Source: Calidifontibacillus oryziterrae | Lineage (GTDB): Bacteria > Bacillota > Bacilli > Bacillales > Bacillaceae_J | Length of the DNA: 64,000 nt | Direction: 5' to 3' | Assembly (NCBI RefSeq): GCF_000331575.1 | Contig: NZ_KB223527.1 | Coordinates: forward strand, 903,842 to 967,841 | Shown: positions 1 through 8,535 of the stretch, piece by piece | Position numbering within the stretch: the first letter of the stretch is position 1 | Layout of the letters: each line of letters starts with the position of its first letter | The notes under the pieces: generated by a model | Database searches by the model: none | What the model saw: only the letters and a program-made list of their open reading frames with translations | What the model was told of the DNA's origin: nothing | Position numbers and translations under genes: made by a program

Positions 1-225
1 TATGTTATCTGGAACAACACAGCGGAGAAAACCACCTTGTTTACCTTGTTCAATCGTTAATTTCGTTTGTGCAAGCTTATAAATAGCATTTACTGTTCCA
101 AATGAAACGGCAGAAACACCTGCACAAACTAAATCATGACCCTTTGGGCCTGATTCAGCATGTCCACTTAACTCAAACGAATCAATTGAATGGTCAGCAC
201 GTCTTGTAATCGTAACTTTTATCAT
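1..225 (-). CDS. prp: Ribosomal-processing cysteine protease Prp (YsxB), partial
   Basis: This is the N-terminal 75 codons of the small cysteine protease that trims the N-terminal extension of ribosomal protein L27 in Firmicutes; the rest lies beyond the window edge. The start is the ATG at 225, giving MIKVTITRRADHSIDSFELS. The catalytic pair of the family is visible: His at residue 22 in SGHAE and Cys at residue 34 in LVCAGVSAVS. The gene follows rplU after 13 bases, as in the usual rplU-ysxB-rpmA operon, whose last gene (L27) is its substrate. Family function is established knowledge; the reading frame and the His/Cys motif are seen directly. Confidence 0.93.
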   Translation of the reverse strand, partial: MIKVTITRRADHSIDSFELSGHAESGPKGHDLVCAGVSAVSFGTVNAIYKLAQTKLTIEQGKQGGFLRCVVPDNI

Positions 226-238
226 TTAATCAACCAAA

Positions 239-547
239 TTAAGCGTTAATTTTTTCGATAACAACTTTAGTGTAAGGCTGACGATGACCTTGCTTACGCT
301 TGTAATTTTTCTTTGATTTGTATTTGAAAACAATGATCTTTTTAGCGCGACCTTGCTTTTCAACTTTTGCGGTAACAGTAGCACCTTCTACAGTTGGAGC
401 TCCAACCTTAACGCTGTCGCCACCTACCATTAACACCTTGTCAAAAGTAACAGTTTCGCCTGCTTCAGCATTTAGCTTTTCAACGAAAATAGCTTGGCCT
501 TCTTCAACTTTAATTTGCTTTCCACCAGTTTCAATAATTGCGTACAT
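239..547 (-). CDS. rplU: 50S ribosomal protein L21
   Basis: L21 binds 23S rRNA in the large ribosomal subunit. The protein begins [18 protein letters not shown], the typical family start, and carries the basic C-terminal stretch [16 protein letters not shown] use the ATG at 547 (102 residues, the usual Bacillus length), because GGAGGTG sits six bases upstream; an in-frame GTG three codons earlier lies inside that binding site. It is the first gene of the rplU-prp-rpmA operon and has its own promoter and a structured leader upstream. Confidence 0.97.
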   Translation of the reverse strand: MYAIIETGGKQIKVEEGQAIFVEKLNAEAGETVTFDKVLMVGGDSVKVGAPTVEGATVTAKVEKQGRAKKIIVFKYKSKKNYKRKQGHRQPYTKVVIEKINA

Positions 548-672
548 TCTCTGCACCTCCTCTAATATTTAAGACTCGCCATCCAAGGTAACTAAACAAA
601 TATGACCGACGAAATTTAGTTTTAAAACCTATTCAGTGCGGTTGTAGCTTGTGGTGCGCTACATTAAACACA
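548..672 (-). ncRNA. L21 (rplU) 5' leader, candidate autoregulatory RNA
   Basis: About 125 bases separate the apparent promoter from the rplU start. Firmicutes rplU genes commonly carry an L21 leader RNA thought to mediate feedback by the ribosomal protein. The leader here contains a CCGCACTGAATAGGTTTTAAAA stretch (split by me as CCGCACTGAATAGG then TTTTAAAA) and GTTACCTTGG near the start, which resemble that family. I cannot fold it rigorously by eye, so the assignment rests mainly on position and partial resemblance. Confidence 0.5.
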
Positions 673-678
673 ATCGAT

Positions 679-708
679 ATCATACCATGTTTGGACAATA
701 TTTGTCAA
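679..708 (-). promoter_or_regulatory. SigA promoter of rplU operon
   Basis: On the minus strand a consensus -35 TTGACA (703-708) is followed after 18 bases by TATGAT (679-684). Transcription would begin near 672 and run through the leader into rplU. The 140 bases from here to the end of the RNase gene (709-848) hold nothing else I can identify. Confidence 0.75.
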
Positions 709-848
709 TATCAATTGATATTGCCCTTTTTTGAAAAAGCAATGCTGATTGAAACTTAATTGAATTACTACAATACGATTACCATGAAACGTTCAAACGT
801 AATTCTCACAATGAGAGGAACAAGGCTTTACGATGGAATTTATACAGT

Positions 849-2321
849 TTAATTTGAAATACGGCTCAAAACGTCCTTTTCTGTACCAATATGGCGAATT
901 TCAAACGACTGAATTAGAACATTAGAGCCTGTTATAAAAATTTTAAAGCCTAGCTCCATCTCGAGTTTGTCAATGATACCACTCGTCGTCAGCTTTTCTA
1001 TGGCAGTTTCAGGTGCTTCAATCCAGATCGCTTCATGATCCATTCCTTTATATTCTAACAACGCTCTTTCAATCTGGAAGCCCACTTGTTCACTCGAATA
1101 AACTCTTCCAAGCTCATTGCATGTTGGACACGTGACTGTTAGTTGTTCTAATAGGGACTTTCGCTCTTTCTTCCGTGTCATTTCTAAAAGGCCGAGCTGT
1201 GTAAATCCATATACGCGCGTATACCCTCGATCAGCTTTCAGTGCTTCAATTAGAATACTTTTAATGTTGTCCCGATCTTGTTCCTGCTCCATATTAATAA
1301 AATCAATCAGCACCATTCCTCCTATGTTACGTAGCCGTAACTGACGGGCAATCTCAACTGCTGCTAGTTCATTCGTTTTGATTATCGTTTCTTGAACATT
1401 ATATTTCCCAGTAAATTTTCCCGTATTAACGTCAATAACAGTCAACGCCTCAGTTTGCTCAATCATTAAACTCGCACCATTTTTCAACCATACATATGGT
1501 CGAATGAGCCGCTCCATTTCCTGATCAATTTCATACTTTGAAAAAACATTTTCCTTCCCAAAATAATGAGTGAGAGTAATTAAGTTTAAATTATAAATAC
1601 CTAGCCGTTCCTTTAGCAATTGATAGACTTCACTATCATCAACAATAATTTCCGCCTCCTCACCTTGGGTGATATCCCGAATAATTCGTTCTTCAAGGCT
1701 AGCGTTATCAAATAAAAGCTGTGGCGCTTTTCTCTGTGCTTTTTCACTTTTTATCGCAGCCCATTTTCTTTGCAAATAGACAACTTCCCTCTGAACGACT
1801 TCAGGCTGTTCCCCTATACAAGCTGTCCGAAAAATAACCCCCTCATTTTCTGAACATAACGATTCGCCAACATTACGCCAATACTTCCTCTGTTCGTCAT
1901 TCATTTTTTTCGAAATCGCAATATGACGGTCGTTAGGTAAATAGACGACATAACGACCCGGTAGCTCTATCAATGTAGTTAATCTCGGCCCCTTTTCACC
2001 GAACACATCCTTTGAAACTTGAACAATAATTTCTTGACCCTCATGAATCAAGCTTGATATTGACATTTTACTCTTCTGTTCTGATGGCAGAAATTTATAC
2101 GATGCGAGTTGTTCCTTTGGCAAAAATCCATTTTTCCCAAGGCCAATAGAAACAAAGGCAGCTTGCATTCCTGGTACAACCTTTTCTACCCGCCCTTTAT
2201 AAATATTGCCAACGATTGACTCATGGTCAACACCTTCAACGAAAACTTCAACTAATTTATTATTGTCAACAATAGCCGTACGCTTCTCTGTTGAACGATA
2301 ATTCATTATTATTTTTTTCAA
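849..2321 (-). CDS. rng: Ribonuclease E/G family endoribonuclease
   Basis: A 490-residue single-strand-specific endoribonuclease of the RNase G/E family, involved in RNA processing and decay. An S1 RNA-binding domain lies near residues 35-110 (IVGNIYKGRVEKVVPGMQAAFV). The catalytic Mg-binding aspartates are D297 in ALTVIDVNTGKF and D340 in GGMVLIDFINM, and the Zn-link motif CPTC is at residues 398-401. The length and lack of a long C-terminal scaffold resemble RNase G more than RNase E. The start is a TTG preceded by AAGGAAG. It lies between spoIVFB and rplU. B. subtilis 168 lacks this family and uses RNase Y/J, so an organism with both is implied. Confidence 0.93.
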   Translation of the reverse strand: MKKIIMNYRSTEKRTAIVDNNKLVEVFVEGVDHESIVGNIYKGRVEKVVPGMQAAFVSIGLGKNGFLPKEQLASYKFLPSEQKSKMSISSLIHEGQEIIVQVSKDVFGEKGPRLTTLIELPGRYVVYLPNDRHIAISKKMNDEQRKYWRNVGESLCSENEGVIFRTACIGEQPEVVQREVVYLQRKWAAIKSEKAQRKAPQLLFDNASLEERIIRDITQGEEAEIIVDDSEVYQLLKERLGIYNLNLITLTHYFGKENVFSKYEIDQEMERLIRPYVWLKNGASLMIEQTEALTVIDVNTGKFTGKYNVQETIIKTNELAAVEIARQLRLRNIGGMVLIDFINMEQEQDRDNIKSILIEALKADRGYTRVYGFTQLGLLEMTRKKERKSLLEQLTVTCPTCNELGRVYSSEQVGFQIERALLEYKGMDHEAIWIEAPETAIEKLTTSGIIDKLEMELGFKIFITGSNVLIQSFEIRHIGTEKDVLSRISN

Positions 2322-2408
2322 AATAGCTTCTTCCTTACTATAAAATTTTTCATAATGTATTTCTTCGCTGACACTTTTATCATACTAAAAAGGAAGAAAA
2401 GAAAAAAG

Positions 2409-3335
2409 CTAACAAAATATCTCGGCAATTGTACCGGTCGTCCGTTTCTCGGAAAAATAAGCATGAAGAAGCTCATTCTCATCGAACGTTATTTGATCGC
2501 GATCATTGTGTCTCATAATTATCTGATGCTTGCAGCCGCGACAAAACTTAGAAAATACATCTACAATTTGATCTGTCTCTTCTACCACAATTGGCTTTAA
2601 CGTTTTAAATTCATGGCTTCTACCATAATATCGTTCTAACAAAAACCGAATATGGATAAACTTCCGTTGCTTCCACTCTGTATAGTGGGCAAATCCTACA
2701 AACATAAGAACAATCCAAGCATTCAAATGAAATGGATTGATCATAACCATCGCAATCATAAATAAGCATACAAATACAATTGAAGTTTTTAATGCATAGC
2801 GATGTGCACGTATAAATGGGTATTTATACGAAGCTACAAGAAACAGCAGTTTCCCACCATCTAAAGGCCAAATTGGGAGAAGGTTAAATACGAGTATCAT
2901 AAAATTGTGCTTTAAAAAAAGTTGATAGGTCGCTTCATCAATAAATCCAATTAAAAAGAAAAGATAAGAAGCGATAACCATCCATACGTGCTGAAGTGGT
3001 CCGCTGGCAATGACAAGTAGCTCTTCTTTTAACGGGCGATTCCCATGCTCATCCATTTCTGCAACGCCACCAAAGGGCAAAAGTTCAATTTTTTTAATTC
3101 GCCAACGAAAAAAAAGGGCCGCACATACATGACCCATTTCATGAATAAATACGATCACAATCAGCATGATGATTTCTAAAAATCGTCCAGTTATCACCCC
3201 AATTCCGACTACAAGCCAAAATAAAGGATGGATGGTAAGTTTATTTAATATATCATTTATCGCTGACAGACTCGAGCGGATGTGATCAAGGTGATTACTT
3301 AATTTGCTTCGTTTCACTTCATCTATTCTAGTCAA
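2409..3335 (-). CDS. spoIVFB: SpoIVFB, intramembrane site-2 metalloprotease that processes pro-sigma-K
   Basis: A 308-residue polytopic zinc protease that sits in the outer forespore membrane of sporulating cells and cuts pro-sigma-K. The zinc motif HEMGH is at residues 65-69, and the third ligand is in NLLPIWPLDGG (D159). Several hydrophobic segments cover residues 36-210, and a CBS-like cytoplasmic region fills the C-terminus. The gene overlaps the end of spoIVFA by 8 bases, indicating translational coupling. The start is a TTG with AGGTGA just upstream; it gives about 30 extra residues before the first membrane segment compared with B. subtilis, and an internal GTG seven codons in is an alternative. 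Confidence 0.95.
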   Translation of the reverse strand: MTRIDEVKRSKLSNHLDHIRSSLSAINDILNKLTIHPLFWLVVGIGVITGRFLEIIMLIVIVFIHEMGHVCAALFFRWRIKKIELLPFGGVAEMDEHGNRPLKEELLVIASGPLQHVWMVIASYLFFLIGFIDEATYQLFLKHNFMILVFNLLPIWPLDGGKLLFLVASYKYPFIRAHRYALKTSIVFVCLFMIAMVMINPFHLNAWIVLMFVGFAHYTEWKQRKFIHIRFLLERYYGRSHEFKTLKPIVVEETDQIVDVFSKFCRGCKHQIIMRHNDRDQITFDENELLHAYFSEKRTTGTIAEIFC

Positions 3336-4167
3336 AGCTGATCACCTGATTTGGATCAATAAAATCATCACCTTGTTTGAATGCAAAATAAAAAGTTCCT
3401 GCTTGGCCATCGCTCGTATTTGTTACCTTCCCCAGCACCGCTCGGCTTTCTACAAAATCATATAATTTCACATCAATTGAATCTAGATTCCCATACCAGG
3501 TCTCGCTTCCATTAGGATGCTGGATTACAACCGTTTTCCCTATATCGTCCTTAACACCGGTAAAAATTACATATCCGTCATTAATTGCCTCAATTACTGA
3601 ATCACGGCCAGTCTCAACCATAATTCCTTGACTATCCTTTGTGAACGGTTCAAGTACACGCCCTGCAGCAGGAACTGCATAAATTTGTTGGTGGGATGAA
3701 CCATCTTGGGAAACGACGAACTCGGTTTGTTTTTGCTCTCCATCATTTGCTTGTTCTGGCGTTGGCAATAGCGCTAATGGATCGCCAAATTGACCTTCGT
3801 ACCAATCTAATACGGCCGCAAATTGAAATTCATTTTCCATTGCTTTCGTTACAAAGGTTCGAGCCGACTCCCATCTTGGCGATGTATCTTTAAAAAGGAT
3901 TCCTACGATTAGAAATAAGCTTACAGCTACAAGTATTTGCAGCGTTACTAATTCTTTCCGGAACAAAGGCTCGTTCGATTTTGATGTATACTCATATTCT
4001 ACAAACGGCGTTTCCCCAAATCGCTCCTCGTCCCTCGCTAACGGATTAAATCTATTATTTCGACTTGTAGATACTCTATCAATAGACTGCCGCTCTCTCC
4101 TTCTTTTTGCTATTCGTTTTTTTACATCTTCAACTCGTTCCCTCAACTTCAACATACCCCCGCTCAT
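3328..4167 (-). CDS. spoIVFA: SpoIVFA, inhibitor/scaffold of the SpoIVFB protease complex
   Basis: SpoIVFA holds SpoIVFB and BofA together in the outer forespore membrane and keeps the protease inactive until the SpoIVB signal. I start at the ATG at 4167 (279 residues), because AGGTG lies seven bases upstream; the frame is open further upstream but crosses the apparent promoter and the minD terminator. The protein has a basic N-terminus (KKRIAKRRRERQ), one membrane segment (LVAVSLFLIVGILF) and a degenerate M23/LytM-like domain ending FIDPNQVISFD, matching the family. It forms a two-gene operon with spoIVFB. Confidence 0.94.
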   Translation of the reverse strand: MSGGMLKLRERVEDVKKRIAKRRRERQSIDRVSTSRNNRFNPLARDEERFGETPFVEYEYTSKSNEPLFRKELVTLQILVAVSLFLIVGILFKDTSPRWESARTFVTKAMENEFQFAAVLDWYEGQFGDPLALLPTPEQANDGEQKQTEFVVSQDGSSHQQIYAVPAAGRVLEPFTKDSQGIMVETGRDSVIEAINDGYVIFTGVKDDIGKTVVIQHPNGSETWYGNLDSIDVKLYDFVESRAVLGKVTNTSDGQAGTFYFAFKQGDDFIDPNQVISFD

Positions 4168-4230
4168 CTTATTCACCTGAGGATATTCAAAAGGCCAAAC
4201 CAACCTTATTGAACATGCACATTTACTAAA

Positions 4231-4260
4231 TATGTATGACTTGTCCTGAGAGGATATGAC
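4231..4260 (-). promoter_or_regulatory. Apparent sigma-E promoter of spoIVFAB
   Basis: Reading the minus strand, GTCATATC (4253-4260) is followed after 14 bases by CATACATA (4231-4238). This closely fits the mother-cell sigma-E consensus (-35 with ATA, -10 CATACA-T) at the right spacing. The spoIVF operon is known to be sigma-E dependent in B. subtilis, so the site makes biological sense. It also supports the downstream ATG at 4167 as the start of spoIVFA. Confidence 0.75.
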
Positions 4261-4263
4261 ACG

Positions 4264-4312
4264 CAAACAAAAGAAAAGAGATTGTCCACAAACAAACTTT
4301 TGGACAATCTCT
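4264..4312 (-). terminator. Intrinsic terminator after minD
   Basis: A perfect 12-bp inverted repeat, AGAGATTGTCCA / TGGACAATCTCT (4277-4288 and 4301-4312), with a 12-base loop. On the minus strand it is followed by TTTTCTTTTGTTT. It separates the mreBCD-minCD transcript from the sporulation operon downstream. Confidence 0.85.
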
Positions 4313-4378
4313 GAATTTTTCATACTTATAAGTCTTATTCATTACAAAAATAAACTTGTTCGATTTCATCAACCATAC

Positions 4379-5176
4379 TTACTTCATACCGAAGAACTTT
4401 TTCATTTTTGAAAGCATTCCGGGCTTTTCTTGTTCAAGAGACAAGAGCGGTACCGATTCTCCTAAAATTCGGCGTGCCATATTTCGATAAGCAATGGATG
4501 CTTTACTAGTCGGGTCAAGTGCAATTGGTTCCCCACTGTTCGATGCTTTAATAACTGTATCATCATCACCAACAATTCCTAAAAGGTCAATCGCTAATAT
4601 AGAAACAATTTCATCGACATCTAGCATTTCCCCGGATTTCATCATGTGGTTTCTAATTCGGTTTACAATAAGCTTAGGTGGTTCAACATCCTCCTGCTCT
4701 AGCAAACCGATTATCCGATCAGCATCGCGAACAGAGGATACCTCTGGAGTTGATACAACGATCGCTTTATCCGCTCCGGCAACTGCGTTTTTGTAGCCCT
4801 GTTCAATACCTGCAGGACAATCAATTAATACGTAGTCAAAATCTTGCTTTAATTCACCAACAATTTTTTTCATTTGCTCAGGTACAACAGCAGACTTGTC
4901 CTTCGTTTGCGCAGCCGGCAGCAAATATAAGCATTCAAACCGTTTATCTTTAATTAATGCCTGCTGAAGCTTGCAACGTTCTTCCGCCACATCAACTAAA
5001 TCATAAATGATTCGGTTCTCTAATCCCATGACAACATCCAAATTGCGCAACCCGATATCGGTATCTATCATACATACTTTTTTCCCTGATAAGGCAAGGG
5101 CAGTACCTAAATTAGCAGTTGTGGTTGTTTTGCCAACGCCGCCTTTACCAGATGTTATAACGATAGCCTCTCCCAT
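4379..5176 (-). CDS. minD: Septum-site determining ATPase MinD
   Basis: A membrane-cycling ATPase of the ParA/MinD family; with MinC (and DivIVA/MinJ in Bacillus) it blocks Z-ring assembly at the poles. The deviant Walker A motif GKGGVGKT is at residues 10-17, and DYVLIDCPAGIE is the Walker B/switch region. The C-terminus KMKKFFGMK is the amphipathic membrane-targeting helix. I start at the ATG at 5176 (265 residues), matching the family start MGEAIVITSGKGG, rather than an in-frame TTG seven codons upstream. It begins two bases beyond the minC stop. Confidence 0.97.
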   Translation of the reverse strand: MGEAIVITSGKGGVGKTTTTANLGTALALSGKKVCMIDTDIGLRNLDVVMGLENRIIYDLVDVAEERCKLQQALIKDKRFECLYLLPAAQTKDKSAVVPEQMKKIVGELKQDFDYVLIDCPAGIEQGYKNAVAGADKAIVVSTPEVSSVRDADRIIGLLEQEDVEPPKLIVNRIRNHMMKSGEMLDVDEIVSILAIDLLGIVGDDDTVIKASNSGEPIALDPTSKASIAYRNMARRILGESVPLLSLEQEKPGMLSKMKKFFGMK

Positions 5177-5177
5177 T

Positions 5178-5873
5178 CTACACCAAACCCCTTTCAAGCC
5201 TCGTTAAATTTGCTCTTAGATGCGGTAAAACCTGTACACGATCAATAACGATTTGATTCTCTTGCTCATCAATATAGGCACATTCCATTTCATTTCCAGC
5301 TTCATATTGATCTGGCGGATGATCTGGAGCACGATTTACTAAGTCATTAATTCTTAACTGCATCGGCTTCATCAACGAAGCTGCAATCACCGCATTATGA
5401 TTTCCGTAACAGCCCGCATGGGCGATCCCTCGTAATGCACCCATTACGAAAATATTACCACCAGCGATTATAGTTCCACCTGGGTTCACATCACCTATTA
5501 GCAACAGATCACCATCGACCTGCAACACTTGACCTGAGCGAATGATTTTTGCAACTGATATAATCTCAGTTTGCTTTTTCAACTCAAGGGCCTCTTCTTT
5601 TGTTATAACATTTGATTCAATGGAGCTAACGACTAACTTCTTCTTAGAACGAATTATATCACGAATTTCATCCTGCTGCTTTCTCGTTAAATAACGATTT
5701 CCTACTTTTATATGTACGGAGATTAAAGGGCTATCCTCAGGCTGATGCTTTGTTGATAGCTTTTCCTCAAGCTCGGTTAATAATTGTTGAAACGAGCACG
5801 TATCATCTAAATGTAAGGAGAGACCATTTTTAGTACCTTTAATCGTCACATATTGCTGCTTTTGTCCGATCAC
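5178..5873 (-). CDS. minC: Septum-site determining protein MinC
   Basis: Inhibitor of FtsZ polymerisation, recruited by MinD to the cell poles. The 231-residue protein has the N-terminal FtsZ-inhibiting domain ([17 protein letters not shown]) and, from about residue 110, the C-terminal beta-helical MinD-binding domain ([31 protein letters not shown]). The start is a GTG with GAGGTG seven bases upstream. It is fourth in the mreBCD-minCD operon and directly precedes minD. Confidence 0.96.
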   Translation of the reverse strand: MIGQKQQYVTIKGTKNGLSLHLDDTCSFQQLLTELEEKLSTKHQPEDSPLISVHIKVGNRYLTRKQQDEIRDIIRSKKKLVVSSIESNVITKEEALELKKQTEIISVAKIIRSGQVLQVDGDLLLIGDVNPGGTIIAGGNIFVMGALRGIAHAGCYGNHNAVIAASLMKPMQLRINDLVNRAPDHPPDQYEAGNEMECAYIDEQENQIVIDRVQVLPHLRANLTRLERGLV

Positions 5874-5931
5874 CTTCGTTCACCTCACTGCTAAAAAATT
5901 TCGACGAACCCCATAACATTTCCTATATACC

Positions 5932-6468
5932 TTACAACAATTTTGAGCTTTCTTTGCTAGCTAGCTGCTCTAATTTTATTAAAAGCTTTCTCATTGGATA
6001 ATAAATAATGATGAGAAAAAAGCCATTTAACACTAGAGTTGGAAATAATCTGTTATTCACAAATGCAGTCCATTCAAGATTAGCGATATTTATCAGCTTA
6101 TATAAGCCATAAACAAGACTTTCGAAAAAACATAATCCAACTAAAGAAACAAGGAGTATAACTAGAATATTTCGATGTAATACTTTCATAGAATAAGATA
6201 TTACATACACAACAATCGCAAATGAAAACATATATACACCGATAATATCGGTATAGACTATATCAAACATTAATCCAAAAATAACTCCATATAAAACAGT
6301 TAAATTACGCTCGTAAAAAAACGATAGCAGCATTAGCATGATCATAACAAACCTAGGGACAAAGATTCGTTCAATGTTAAAAGCTTCAATTGGAACAAAT
6401 TCAACAAATATACTTTCTGAAATAAAAGCAAGAAATAGAAGGAACGGTAGAAGGAATTTTCTCCACAT
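5932..6468 (-). CDS. mreD: Rod shape-determining membrane protein MreD
   Basis: A small polytopic membrane protein of the elongasome that helps direct lateral wall synthesis. The 178-residue product starts MWRKFLLPFLLFLAF and is hydrophobic throughout, with about five membrane segments, as is usual for MreD. I use the ATG at 6468, which has GGGGGAG six bases upstream; an upstream in-frame GTG overlaps mreC. The gene starts immediately after the mreC stop. Confidence 0.93.
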   Translation of the reverse strand: MWRKFLLPFLLFLAFISESIFVEFVPIEAFNIERIFVPRFVMIMLMLLSFFYERNLTVLYGVIFGLMFDIVYTDIIGVYMFSFAIVVYVISYSMKVLHRNILVILLVSLVGLCFFESLVYGLYKLINIANLEWTAFVNNRLFPTLVLNGFFLIIIYYPMRKLLIKLEQLASKESSKLL

Positions 6469-6469
6469 T

Positions 6470-7354
6470 CTAAGCTCCCCCTTCAACACTTTCTGTTAAC
6501 TCTTGTTCGGGAGCTGTAGATACTCTCTCGACTATCATCACATGATCAATATCATAAAAATCAGCCGAAGGTTTTACATAGGCCATTTGAGTTAAACCAT
6601 GTTCATCAGGAACAACCTCAATGATTTCACCGATTACTAACCCTCTCGGGAAAACACCGCCAAGCCCTGATGTAATAACCGTTTGTTTTTCCTCAAGATT
6701 AATTTCAACATCAAATGGAATACGTTTAAATAGAAGGGCTTGCTTTTCCTCATCATAGCCTTCTATTAGTCCAAAAACATTTTCATTCCCTTTAACGATA
6801 ACAGAAATTCTATTCGTTCGGTCTACAGCACTTAATAGCTGGACAGTGGAGGTAAATTGCGAAACTTGCTTAACCTTTCCAATCATACCTTCTGAAGTAA
6901 TGACTGCCATATTTTTCTTTACACCTTGCTGTTCACCCTTATTAAGAAATATTAATTCATGCCAATATTCTGGATTTCGGGCAATAACTGTGGCTTGCAT
7001 AAGCTCATAGGTGCGCAAGCTTTCTTTCTTGTCCAACGTTGCTCTTAGACGATTATTTTCATTTTCTAATTCTAATACTTTGGCATGTAGCTCAACGTAT
7101 TCATCTAACCGCGCCTTTAATAGTTTATTTTCCTCAAACGTATTTTTGATTTCAGTTATATTTTCAAAGAAACCCGCTGCATATTGAGCGGGTTGATGAA
7201 AGACTGATTGAAACCAACCAACCGTATCCTTGATAAACTGTTCAGGCCAGCTTAATCTGGATCGATCATTTAAGGAGAAACCAATCAATGCCACTAAAAT
7301 AATAATACTAATTAAAAGCACGATTAATCGTTTATTCATAAAAAACGGTGGCAT
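6470..7354 (-). CDS. mreC: Rod shape-determining protein MreC
   Basis: A bitopic elongasome protein that links MreB filaments to the wall-synthesis enzymes outside the membrane. The 294 residues comprise a short cytoplasmic start, one membrane segment (LIVLLISIIILVALIGF), a coiled coil at about 65-110 and two beta-barrel domains (VIARNPEYWHELIFLNKG, GVFPRGLVIGEI). AGGTG lies six bases before the ATG. It lies between mreB and mreD. Confidence 0.96.
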   Translation of the reverse strand: MPPFFMNKRLIVLLISIIILVALIGFSLNDRSRLSWPEQFIKDTVGWFQSVFHQPAQYAAGFFENITEIKNTFEENKLLKARLDEYVELHAKVLELENENNRLRATLDKKESLRTYELMQATVIARNPEYWHELIFLNKGEQQGVKKNMAVITSEGMIGKVKQVSQFTSTVQLLSAVDRTNRISVIVKGNENVFGLIEGYDEEKQALLFKRIPFDVEINLEEKQTVITSGLGGVFPRGLVIGEIIEVVPDEHGLTQMAYVKPSADFYDIDHVMIVERVSTAPEQELTESVEGGA

Positions 7355-7371
7355 GATTTACACCTACTTAC

Positions 7372-8412
7372 TTATTTTCTTGATCTCGATGTAATTCCTG
7401 CTTTCGAACGGAAAAGATGAAGATTGTCCAGTGCTTTCCCTGTACCAATCGCAACACAGTCTAATGGATCTTCAGCAACTAAAACAGGCATTTTCGTTTC
7501 GTTACTAATCACTTTGTCAAGGTTGCGTAATAATGCTCCACCACCTGTTAAGACAATGCCGCGATCCATAATATCAGCAGCTAGCTCTGGTGGAGATTTC
7601 TCTAATGTATTCTTAACAGCATCGACAATCGCATAAACGGTATCATGCAATGCTTCACTTACCTCTTCTGCGGTTATTGATACTGTTTTCGGAAGACCTG
7701 TTAGAAGATCACGCCCGCGAATTTCCATATCATCGATACCGTCTGGCATGCCAGCTGAACCGATCTCTAGCTTTAATTGTTCAGCCGTACGCTCACCAAT
7801 TAACAGACTGTACTTCTTTTTTATATATTGAATGATAGCATCATCCATTTCATCACCTGCAACACGGGCTGACTGACTTGTAACAATACCACCAAGAGAA
7901 ATAATTGCAACTTCTGTTGTTCCACCGCCAATGTCAACGACCATACTGCCCGTTGGCTCCCATACCGGAAGGCTGGCACCAATTGCTGCTGCAAACGGCT
8001 CTTCAATCGTATGGGCAAAGCGAGCACCTGCTTGAATTGTAGCATCCTCAACTGCACGTTTTTCAACAGCGGTAACCCCTGATGGTACACACACCATTAT
8101 ATTTGGTTTCCGGGAAAAAGCTGATTGGTTTTTCTGTGCTAGCTTTATAAAATGCTTTAACATTGTTGTCGTTGTTTCAAAGTCGGCAATAACACCATCC
8201 TTCATCGGTCTCATCGCGACAATATTCCCTGGTGTTCGTCCAATCATATTTTTCGCATCATTTCCTACAGCTTCTATCGTGCCTCGATCCGTACGAATAG
8301 CAACTACGGAAGGTTCACGAACAACGACACCTTTTCCTTTCACATAAACTAAAGTGTTAGCTGTTCCTAAGTCAATTCCCATATCACGAGAAAAGCCACC
8401 TAAACCAAACAT
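7372..8412 (-). CDS. mreB: Cell shape-determining actin homologue MreB
   Basis: A membrane-associated actin-like ATPase that orients peptidoglycan synthesis during elongation. The phosphate-binding motif [18 protein letters not shown] is at the N-terminus, and [13 protein letters not shown] and [11 protein letters not shown] are the other nucleotide motifs. I place the start at the ATG at 8412 (346 residues, beginning [12 protein letters not shown]), with AGGAAGAG ten bases upstream; an in-frame ATG nine codons earlier lacks a binding site. It is the first gene of the mreBCD-minCD operon. Confidence 0.97.
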   Translation of the reverse strand: MFGLGGFSRDMGIDLGTANTLVYVKGKGVVVREPSVVAIRTDRGTIEAVGNDAKNMIGRTPGNIVAMRPMKDGVIADFETTTTMLKHFIKLAQKNQSAFSRKPNIMVCVPSGVTAVEKRAVEDATIQAGARFAHTIEEPFAAAIGASLPVWEPTGSMVVDIGGGTTEVAIISLGGIVTSQSARVAGDEMDDAIIQYIKKKYSLLIGERTAEQLKLEIGSAGMPDGIDDMEIRGRDLLTGLPKTVSITAEEVSEALHDTVYAIVDAVKNTLEKSPPELAADIMDRGIVLTGGGALLRNLDKVISNETKMPVLVAEDPLDCVAIGTGKALDNLHLFRSKAGITSRSRK

Positions 8413-8441
8413 ATATATGTATCTCTTCCTTTCTAACATCG

Positions 8442-8464
8442 ATAAGTAGAGAAAAACTACTTAT
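8442..8464 (-). other. Hairpin in mreB leader
   Basis: ATAAGTAG (8442-8449) and CTACTTAT (8457-8464) form a perfect 8-bp inverted repeat with a seven-base loop, 30 bases ahead of the mreB start. It has no T-run on the minus strand, so it is a leader hairpin rather than a terminator. Function unknown. Confidence 0.5.
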
Positions 8465-8495
8465 ACACACAAACTCGTATTTTTAATTATACGGC

Positions 8496-8535
8496 AAAAA
8501 AATAGAAAAGGATAGTGTTTTAAACATATCCTTTT
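8496..8535 (-). terminator. Intrinsic terminator overlapping the end of radC
   Basis: AAAAGGATA and TATCCTTTT (8506-8514, 8527-8535) pair around a smaller inner stem. On the minus strand they are followed by CTATTTTTTT. The stem begins inside the last codons of radC and includes its stop codon. It should separate radC from mreBCD-minCD, which then need their own promoter in 8413-8500. Confidence 0.75.

Noticed and set aside
4168-4323. N-terminal 52-residue extension of SpoIVFA
   Set aside because: It would be translated from the minD terminator region across the sigma-E promoter; the ATG at 4167 has a good binding site and matches the family start.
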